From positions 62,001 through 126,000 of the forward strand of contig JAPFBL010000324.1 of NCBI GenBank assembly GCA_026182355.1: a DNA stretch of 64,000 nt, given 5' to 3'. The translations under genes and the position numbers were made by a program. The notes under the pieces were generated by a model. It saw only the letters and a list, made by a program, of their open reading frames with translations. It did no database searches and was not told where the DNA came from. This document shows positions 13,177 through 23,200 of the stretch, in pieces; the stretch's first letter is position 1; every line of letters begins with the position of its first letter. This DNA is from Hermatobates lingyangjiaoensis (Eukaryota > Arthropoda > Insecta > Hemiptera > Hermatobatidae).

Positions 13177-13405
13177 TAATTCAAATGATCAGTCGGATGA
13201 TACGTCTGAAGAAAGATCCGAAAGAACCTCCAATGTAACTACTCAGTGGTGCGCGTCCATCTCAACCAGGCTATTCGTCCTCATCTTGGCATTCATCCTC
13301 GGCTGGATTCTAGTGGGCTACATCTTCTACAAGATTTACAAAGGAATGCACGGATCATGCAACTATTGTAGCTGTTGCAAAGCGCCGAGGATAAACCCTA
13401 ACTGA
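13177..13405 (+). CDS. Terminal exon of a single-pass membrane protein, Cys-rich tail
   Basis: The acceptor 'tttttccag' is followed by 229 nt open to a TGA stop, with 2 nt carried in. The peptide has three parts. First is a Ser/Asp/Glu-rich polar stretch (NSNDQSDDTSEERSERTSN) with possible N-glycosylation and phosphorylation sites. Next is one hydrophobic segment of about 22 residues (LFVLILAFILGWILVGYIFY). Last is a short basic and cysteine-rich tail (KIYKGMHG, then NYCSCCKAP) ending INPN. The segment just before the stop suggests a C-terminal anchor with a short tail; its cysteines could bind metal or be acylated. There is no ATG in the exon, so it depends on upstream exons: those at 2504 and 9637 both leave in a compatible phase. 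An AATAAA follows at 13490. Family unknown. Confidence 0.65.
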
Positions 13406-13489
13406 CCCTGGAGGGTGGTCAATAGGCCACCCTCACATCAGACATCCTTAACTAGTCGTATCTCACTGATTACAGAAGTAGTTTTCAAC

Positions 13490-13495
13490 AATAAA
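13490..13495 (+). promoter_or_regulatory. Polyadenylation signal AATAAA
   Basis: AATAAA lies 85 nt after the TGA at 13403-13405 on the same strand, which fits a short 3' UTR for the membrane-protein gene. Confidence 0.55.
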
Positions 13496-14203
13496 AATTC
13501 TCAAAAAATTCATTCGTTTTTTGTATTTTAATGATATTTTTTTGAATTCACTTTCATCAAATACGAAAGTTATTTGATTTGAAGGTGATACAATTTTAAA
13601 TTGTAACTATCTAATTAATCATAATCACTTTAATTGTTATGTTACGACCACCTTGCACCTGCAACTGTTATTCATAAAGCATGCACCTGCATGCAACGGG
13701 TCATCTCAGTAGTTCATTTAAGAATCCTTTACAGTAAAGAAAAGTCGACGAAGTAACAACCATCACTCCACTCCATACGTTACAACAAATCTGAGACACA
13801 CTTTGAGTCCCACCCTTATCCATTTTCAATGTTTTGTGTTTAAACAAACTTTTTTTATTGATAGACAGTAAATCATTCTAACACTACAGGAACACAAAAG
13901 CGATTTTATATATTTATTAATAACTCACTCAAAATTTAACATTTGGTGTTATCTTTTTGCTTGTTCTCGTTTATGTGTCCAGTTTTTTTTTGTTATATTC
14001 TTTTATTCATCTTTAGTCCTGTTCTGTATGTAGAAGGTGAGATTTATTGGAACTTAATGTAGTTATGAGGAAGTTGAGTTACCAAGATTATTCTGTTCTA
14101 AATGTTTGTCTTGGTCAGGAGTATAAAGTTAGGTCAGGTGTGGTCCCTCTGAGGATATTTGTCGCTAGTACTGAACTGTGCCAGTTTAAATCTTTGTTAT
14201 GAT

Positions 14204-17200
14204 CAGGGCTGTGCAGTCGGAGTCGGAGTCGGGAGAAATCAGCGATGCCGACTCCGACTCCTCACCTATTTAAATTACTTGTGAACATTAAATGATATAA
14301 CATGATTAATTAGTCCAATTAGAATTTTTCCCCTTCGGACAAGGACATTAAACATTTGATGGTACAACACAAAATGTTTATTTTAATACAAAATATCTGG
14401 CCTTGCCTGTTCAGTATTTCAGAAGATTAATAATTAAAAATATGGAGTGGCCTACACTCAACTTTACTATAAGTAAATATAATATCACACTTCTTGGTTA
14501 TGTAATGTCCCATTTAAACATAATATAAATGGCTAAATAGGAGATGTTTATTTGCCTTTGATTCCTGGCGGAAGTACAGACAGTGTTTGAACCAGTTATC
14601 AATATAGACGCTTATTTTGGTATATCCCAGAACTGAAACATACAATGTCCTTGGTATTTCCACATCAGTAATAACCCTTTTGTAAAGACAAAAGGAAGCG
14701 AGATCGAATTTTTTCACGATCACTATACTTTACTTATAGTAAAGTAAAAAAACGTGTTATGAAACAATCTCGAACAGGAGAACATGGCTTTTGTTCTCAT
14801 AGCCAGTGGATCTCATTCATGGCCAACTGTAACATTACATGCCAGTGGATCTGTTAAAGTTAATACTGTTAATCTGACCACCTTCTACATTGAAGAATTA
14901 AGCCAAAGTTATCGTTTGGAGACTTCAAAATATTCCTATTTTGTTTGAAAAATGTCAGAAACATTTAACAAAAAAATAACACCGAGAAATTAGCTTGAAA
15001 GTAATATCCGTTTTGTAATATAGAAAAACTGAGTCCCAAAACAATATTACCCAAAGATAATACCATTAGTAAACACAAGAAAATATACATCCAATATTAA
15101 GTTTTGTTCAAGGGTACAACATATAGATTCCTTAGAGTATTTTGTTAGACAAATCCTTCATACCATGGAAAGCATAGAAATTGTAGGTTTGATTGGCATA
15201 GATTTTTTAATTGTAAAATATTAATTATTCTTCTTGCATTTCATATTCAGTCATTAAATCATTTCATTAAACTTCCAAACATCAATTTTATTTCAGTCTA
15301 TTCAGTTAACAAATTTCTAAGTCAGTGTAACAAATCCGACAATTATAGCAGTTGGTGATCCATTTGTCCTAGTAGAATATTCAGTTATTTAGTTTTATTG
15401 TTCTTTGCGCTAATGGAAATTTCACTTTTTTTATATAAATTGTTAATTATTTTATCATTATTATTATAAAGTACTAATTATTATTATCCATCTGTCATCT
15501 GTTTTTTTACTTTACTATAAGTAAAGTATAGTGATCGTGAAAAAATTCGATCTCGAGATTTTGACGGAATTACATGTTTTGAGGTCCCAGAAGTCGTTTT
15601 ATGAGGTTTTTACGATGATGTCTGTGTGTGTGTGGGTGGGTGAGTGTGTTAGCATTGCTTGTTACCACGCTACGGTCCAGAATCTTTGATGGATCAAGTT
15701 GATATTTTACACAAAAATGGGCCCCATTTAGACGAAGATCCCTATTGTTTGCGAAGAATTATGCATGATGGGAAAGTCACTTTTTTTGCCAAAAACCGTT
15801 TTTTTTAAAACATTTATTTCTCCTAAACTGATAATCCTAGAGTTTTGAAATTTTGACATTATCTTTGAGGTTACAAATAGAACAAACGAAAAATATATTC
15901 AGAATTTTAAAACAACAGGAAATATTTTTTTTTCAATAAAATGTACAAATTTTGACTTATAATTCAATCTCAAACCTTGTGAGAGCGATACAAGCTATAC
16001 TGTTTGACGGACAAGAATGAAACTATCCCTATAAATAGAACATTATGTGTAGAATGAGTTGAGATATTTTGTTTCAAAATTACATTCGCTAATCGGGCGT
16101 TACAGTACGATTTGTGTTTTCAGAAAATGATTTTTTGACGCTAAACGGCTCGTTAAAAAATAATGAAAATTTGACCAAAAATGGAACAAAAAATTAGCAA
16201 TTCACAAAAAAAATTCATGAAGTTTCAATTACGGGAAAGAGCAATAACGATATAAAAACTGTTTGTTTATTCTAGACTAAGAGATCACCTGCTATACTTG
16301 TCGAATTTTTTGTATTTTTTTACATTGTTTACATTGACTTAGAAATTTTTTGAGCGAATCCACTGAGATAAAATTGATGTTTCTAATGGAAAAATGAAAA
16401 TATATTATTGACTTATAAGAGATGTAAGAGGAATAATATTGTGCAGGTAAATGATAACACTCATTAAAAAAAAATTCGTATATATGTTATTTGACAAAGG
16501 GGAAGGAAAATGATCTTATTAAATACTAAGAAGCCATAAAATTCCCAGTATAAAAATTCTGTTAAAAACCAAAAATGTAAAAGATAATTCAAAATTGAAA
16601 TCTTTCGTTTAGAGATTAATAACTGTAATTATCGTACATCTTTAATTAACAAATCACCTTAAAACAACATTTTCTTCGCTGTTTAAGAAGTTTTTCAGAG
16701 AAAAAAAGAGTATTTTACTGTTTCAAATTTGAAAATTTTACATTAATATTCAATGTAGAAGGATGTCAAGTAAACGATGTAAGAAATCTACTGGCTATTT
16801 GAACAATAGCCATGTTCTCTTGTAGGATACTATTTCGTTTCAAGAAATGTTCACTTTGGTTTTTCAAAAATGTAATTACTGCTGTAGTTATACTAATGAA
16901 ATTATTTGCAAATAATAAATTATTTGTGATGTACAAAAATAAGCTTATAAATTGATATGTCCTTCAATCACTATCTGTACTACCTCAGGAATGACAGGCT
17001 AATAATTATATCCCATTTAGATGTTTACGTTGTGCTTAAATGAGACGTTATGTTTTATATACTCAAGAAATTTGACATTAAGTTACTTATAGTAAAGTAG
17101 AGTGTAGGCCACTCCAGATTTTTTTAATAATAAAAAGAATAGCTGTGGCGTCGGAGTGGGCTGTTGAAAAATAGAGGAGTTGGAGTCGGCCCTATGAGGT

Positions 17201-17217
17201 CTGACTGCACAGCCCTG
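14204..17217. mobile_element. hAT-like non-autonomous DNA transposon with nested palindromes
   Basis: The ends are inverted: CAGGGCTGTGCAGTC on the left and GACTGCACAGCCCTG on the right, each followed inward by repeats of gagtcg/cgactc. An 8-bp direct repeat (GTTATGAT / GTTATGAC, one mismatch) flanks it at 14196-14203 and 17218-17225. An 8-bp duplication with CAGGG...CCCTG ends is the pattern of hAT elements. No transposase ORF is visible in the 3,014 bp, so it would need a transposase in trans. Inside are two further inverted-repeat pairs: a 31-35-bp pair around ggagtggcctacactc at 14443-14476 and 17087-17117, and a pair around agtatagtgatcgtg at about 14697-14750 and 15513-15555. Confidence 0.8.
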
Positions 17218-17225
17218 GTTATGAC

Positions 17226-18585
17226 TCCAGATTTTTGATGTGATAGACAGAAAATCTTGGGCTGACCGTACCCCGAAGTGTTCTTAAATTAGGCAGTACT
17301 GAGCCCGCTCAGTGACTGCTATGTGTTCAAAACACCTACTCTAGTTAAATTGAATTAGATATCATTTACAACTTCCAATATAGAATCAATCGGGTAATGT
17401 GTTTACAAAGCAAAACTAAAATGGTGGCAAATAAAAAAATAAAACTCACTATCTACACTTAGAGCAGTACTGAAAGTGAAATCATGTCAGTGTAAACGGT
17501 TATTACAGCAGGGATCTTGAACGAATACCTTATAGTGTATGGGCTCAAATTATCGGATGTTCATCTTCTCTTATGTACAGTTTGAACCAGATTTGCTAAC
17601 TTCCTCTATGATTCCATAAGCCTAAGGTCAAGTAAACAAATTCCACACTATTCCTCGACTCGGTCTGGCATAGGGGACTATTGTACAAGCTAAAATGTTT
17701 TGGTTTACCTGGATGGTTTGTGAAGACAACTAAATCTTTCCTTTCTGGACGCCAATTCCTCGTCTCGACCAATAATAGACTTTCCCCAACTGGACACATC
17801 TGTCCTTTGGCTGAGGTAGTCCAAAGTACTTAGTAGTAGACGAGTGCAATTTCTGCCTATGCAATGTTAGAGATGATATTTTCATATATAGTTTGAATTT
17901 GACAATTTTACATCTTTCTTCAGAGTCTTTTAGTCGCATTAGAACATTAACAAGTGCTACTACCTTACCACAGCAAATAACAAACTAAGCCTTTATATTT
18001 CTGAACCATGCAATCAATAGAGGTTTTATTTTTATTTTTTTATATGGGTTTTATCAAATATAAAATCATGTTTTATATACAATAAATAAAAATAAAACAT
18101 ATAATTGAGGAACTGACTGTAATTTTATTCATTACTTATTTTTTTACATCAATAATTTGGGGAAAAAAAATACAATTATTTCCTCTTAAATATATGACGA
18201 AAATATTAATATATAACAGGACTTTTATTTTAAAAGTACAAAACGTTAGTATTTTTATACAATATGACAATACACAACAACAATAAAATTTATGTGTTAT
18301 ACACATAAATTGTTAATTTAACCGAATAAGTTATACCGAAATTATCACCTTGAGTTTCAATAAAAACACGTCACTATAGAATTTATTTTGCATTCACCCC
18401 GTAAAAATATTCCTGAGGACAACAAGTCAAATTGCAGGAAAAACTGCACATTTATTAGCTTTGTCTTATTGCACCTGTTCGGCGATGTTCAAATTGTATT
18501 TTAAAATTAAAACTTCAGTTGTGTTTACATAGTTAAATGAAATAGGAAATGTTGCCTCAATTAAATGAATGATTGTTGAAAGGTC
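17226..18585. other. No firm gene; overlapping short ORFs on the minus strand
   Basis: Two overlapping minus-strand reading frames (17596-17799 and 17730-17939) together look like one frameshifted coding relic, with peptides containing TTKYFGLPQPKD and VETRNWRPERKDLVVF. I cannot assign a family; a decayed transposase is possible. The rest is AT-rich. Confidence 0.3.
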
Positions 18586-18591
18586 TTTATT
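18586..18591 (-). promoter_or_regulatory. Polyadenylation signal of gene A (AATAAA)
   Basis: On the minus strand AATAAA lies about 100 nt after the TAG of the last GH16 exon at 18692. This is a plausible 3' end for gene A's transcript. Confidence 0.5.
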
Positions 18592-18691
18592 TCCTTTCAG
18601 AATTTCTGGTTATTTTTTATTAGTTTTGATCATTATGTAACTGTTTCATGCGTTATAACGCTTGCAATATTGTAGTGACGGTGTACGTAAG

Positions 18692-18793
18692 CTATAAAGC
18701 GACCACTCGAATACTGTCGATTTCGAGCCGTGTCCCCTCCTTTGACCACGATTTGATCCAGTCGTCACGAGCTTCGTAGAATTTTGCCATTGC
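18692..18793 (-). CDS. Gene A last exon (GH16 C-terminus)
   Basis: The acceptor 'ttatttcag' is followed by 34 codons from AMAKFYEARDDWIKSW to DSIRVVAL and a TAG. The equivalent gene B exon (55016-55117) is also exactly 102 nt and ends DSIQVVAL. The Trp-rich DDW..SW segment is typical of the C-terminal end of insect GNBPs. Confidence 0.88.
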   Translation of the reverse strand, partial: AMAKFYEARDDWIKSWSKEGTRLEIDSIRVVAL

Positions 18794-20063
18794 CTGAAAT
18801 AAAATTAGAATATATCACAACATACATTGATATTAAACAAATATGATTCAAACAAATCTTCAAACATAATCACATAGTTTAAATTATTAATTCAATAGCA
18901 ATGAATTATTGCATTCTTGTTCCTTGAGTAAAACTTTGAATAACAGTAGGCTACATTTATAGTAATCCCCCCTATAACACGGTACTCTTATAACGCGATT
19001 TCATGTCCCTCGAAAAACGTGAGATTTCCCGTTGTACAGTAATCCCCCCAATAACACGTTAGTCCTATAACCTTTTCATAGAAAGCGATTTCATGTTTTG
19101 CGTGCATTGATGCACGTTCGGGTCAGGGAGTTCCAAGCCAGAGGCTTTCACCTGCTTATCTATTTGTACTACTTTAGTTGTTCAGATCTATCGGGTAAGT
19201 CGGTATGTTAGTTTCTGTCCTGTCTATGGTGAGTATGATTCGTGGTCGTATGATCTTAGAGTTTATCGTCGTCAGTTATCGTGAATATGGTGATCTGATT
19301 AGTCGGAGGAGGATTGGTTTCAGGGGATTTAAGGTAAAAGTTTCTTACTAGCAGGTTAGAGTGTACGGGAAGTTTTCTGTCTTCATTGACAGTCAGACCC
19401 CTAATGTAGGTTTCTATTGATTCCATTCTTGATCACGCTGGATATCGATATTTCTCGCAAAAAAAGGAACATTGGATATATGGCGAGCACACTTGTTCTG
19501 GACAATCTGGAGTCGGTTTTTGTTAGTTATCGCAGAGTTGTACCAGACAGAACATCCATAGGTCATGTTAGTGATAGGGGGTATTACTGTATATATATAT
19601 ATATATATATATATATTGTAAAAGACGAGCCAATCCCTGTTACGTATTACTTTGGGCACTTCTTATTGGCACTTCTTATTAATATCTAATCTGGCATTCA
19701 ACATATATATATATATATATATAAATTAAAATAAGCAGTGACACCGTAATGGCGGTCGAAATATTGAAAAGTGAGTCTTTGTTGTGTTTCTGTTTATGTG
19801 TCACTGCTTATTTTAATTGTTATTTGTCCTGCCGGACCGTTTTTAGTTTATCATGGTATATATATATATATATACAAAACACTTTTTCTTTTTCTCGGAG
19901 TTTGGTCAGGGTAAATATATGGAATCACCTTTTTGCCAAAAGGTGATTGCATAATCACCCTTTTTGGGCAAAAAGGTGATTCCATATATTTACCCTGACC
20001 AAACTCCGAGAAAAAGAAAAAGTGTTTTGTGAATATTTTGTGGTCAAGAAAACAGTACCGTAT

Positions 20064-20125
<62 letters not shown>

Positions 20126-20227
20126 ATGATCAAACCACTATAAGAAATGGGAAAGATCTTAGTCTTGTTTTCCCATTTCTTATTGTGGTTTGATCATTGA
20201 TTGTTATTTCACGTGTTTATGTGAAAT

Positions 20228-20261
<34 letters not shown>

Positions 20262-23200
20262 CGAACACTTTTTCTTTTTCTCGGAGTTTGGTCAGGGTAA
20301 ATATATGGAATCACCTTTTTGCCAACGTTTCGTCTTTATTTCAAGACATCCTCAGGGCTATAAACTAACAAAAAAACAATAAACAATGGACATTTGTCAT
20401 TTCTACTTTTAAAAACATCATAAACAAATTGAAAAAAGAACTTACTGAAGGCTGGGTTCTGTTACATTACAAATTTCAATTTGTTTATGATGTTTTTAAA
20501 AGTAGAAATGACAAATGTCCATTGTTTATCGTTTTTTTGTTAGTTTATAGCCCTGAGGATGTCTTGAAATAAAGACGAAACGTTGGCAAAAAGGTGATTC
20601 CATATATTTACCTTGACCAAACTCCGAGAAAAAGAAAAAGTGTTTGTTAATATTTTGTGGTCAAGAAAACAGTACCATATATATATATATATTATATATA
20701 AAATAAATACAAAACGAAGGAAACACACAGAAAGACACAGACATAACTCACATCGCTATTTCGACCATCGTCGTCATCAGGAGGTGCGAAGAGCGAAGAG
20801 TCCCGCAGGAAGACAGGGCGGTACTCATGAGTACCGCCCTGTCTTCCTGCGGGACTCTTCGCTCTTCGCACCTCCTGATGACGACGATGGTCGAGTCGAA
20901 ATAGCGATGTGAGTTATGTCTGTGTCTTTCTGTGTGTTTCCTTCGTTTTGTATTTATTTTATTTTAAAAAAGTCCGCTGGACCGTTTCTTTTAATTATAT
21001 ATATATTATATATATACCGTCTCTTGTTTCCCAATAGTAAAACAAAGAAAATTCTCACTGAATATAGAAAAATAGCCTAATTTATATAGAATATTTAGTC
21101 TCAAATGATATTAAAACTTATATATTTTCATACCTTCGTCCCAATGTTTCTCCATGGCTTTGGTGCTCCATTGCTGTAGGTTGAATCAGGAAAATGTCTG
21201 ATTCCTCCCACCGACAAACCCACAGTCAAAAAGAACTAAACAGTTAAATTTTCAATAACAAATTTAAAAAAATTTTTCATTTTCAAAAATTATCAAACAA
21301 AAAAAATAATAATTAAAAATAATTTTTTCAAGTTGCTATTCTTTCAATTCTTACAAAGTTATATTTATTAATAGTATAATATAAAAAGATTTTAATGATC
21401 TTTAATTAAGGGATAATTAAGATATTAATAATTAAAAGAAGTATAAGCCCTTAAAATAAAAACTTTAAAATACAAAAATGTGTATTTGTCTTATAAAACA
21501 ATATGTGTGAAATATAGTAGTAACATAATTGTCATTGCATTGGTAATTCTGTATATTAGCTGGGCTAGTATTGCCTCTTGTGAACGCGATCGGAATAAAT
21601 CCACTTCTGATCGTTTGATGTAAAGGAATATCTATGTTAGAAATAAACTCCTCGACGCTACAAGAGCCTCCGATGTACCCTTCAAAAAGTTACTGTTTTT
21701 CTTCTCGTTTCCCTTGGTTACCACTGTCCATGCGGTGACACCTGTCTCAGGTTGACTAGTAGGTAGGACAGTTGACTTACTCTATGTAAGATTACTGTGT
21801 TTCACTCAATATTCAAACTTGTTTGCACGCACAATTTGCTGGTGAGCCATTCGCTGTAGCATTCACCAGCACAAGTGAAATTAAATGGATTTCTTATAGC
21901 TGTCATCATCATACTGAAAATGGTGTAATCTAGGACCAACAGTTGCTCACTTACGGTTTTTTTACCAACAATAACCGATATTAACGGCAACAAGAATTAC
22001 CGATAAATATTTTAAATACTCTTCTCAAGCAAGGATTAAATGGCAGCGAGAAATAGAGAGAATAAGAGGGAAAGAGTGAGAAAGTGTATTAGAAACTAAC
22101 ATTGTGAAGCTGATTGAATAATTGTAATTTGATTTTTAAAACATATGAATTTATGTATAAGACTACTAGTGACGCGCAATGTTGGGGTTGGGGAGGCACT
22201 GACTCAAAAGTCAGATTTACAAACATATCGTAAGATGCCAATAGAATAGGATGAGAGAATAGGAGCAAACAAGATGATTCCTTGAGGCAGAGGTACTGAC
22301 TGCCTCAAACCAAGCATTTTCCCATGTGGATTTATGTTGTACAAACAAGATGTAAATATTATATATATACGGGTAACACTTTACCGAAAACCATGGAAAG
22401 GAAACGTATGCTTTTATTACATGAAAGTATCCTCAACCATTATATTGGAAAACATACACAGAAATGGGAACAAGCACGCGACATTTGCACGCGCTCAATC
22501 CAGCTTGTGAGTGATTGCACAATTTGGAGGGAGCCTCGGGTTGTTGATGCTTCATCTCTGGTCTCGGTAGAAGACTCCGTTTATTTGAGCAAGAAATATA
22601 GAATTTCCTGCAATTTTTACTATAAAAATTGTCAAAATATATTAAGAACCACACCAAAATCATAGTTCAGATGATATATATTAATACTTTGTTATTTTAT
22701 TATTTCGTTTCTTTTTCCTGTCATGATGACTGTGGATACTTATGGAGTGTCTTCTCTTCCCATACCTTCTCTATATGGTGTCAATTTTGACGTATGTCTA
22801 CCAAAGCGAATAGTTTTCAGAGACTACTCCATCATTTCTTTATAATGGAATGATTCGTAAGTCCCCATAACTCATTAACAATTGTTAATTAATTAAATAA
22901 ACAAACCTCTTGATCAAAAGGCACTGTTGTCAGGTTACTGTAAGACCAAGGATGAGTTGTTTCAAATCCCAAAAGACTTACCAAAGGCTCCTTTGAATCC
23001 TTGGGCATAAGTCTTGTTCTCATTTGTCCATCAATCAAAAATTCGATATCGTCTAAAAAAGAAAAGGAAAAAAATCAGCCTTCTTCCCACGCTAACTAGT
23101 AAACAACATTTAAAGCAAGAGGAAGAGGTTCTTGGCCGTTGAGTGGCATTACCTAGCTCCCCACAATGTGTAAATAATAATCAAATAATTAAATACTACT

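Noticed and set aside
19414..20382. Several ORFs with Tyr-Ile repeats
   Set aside because: They read through (TA)n runs and palindrome arms. Only the LINE-like part at 19211-19590 has real similarity.
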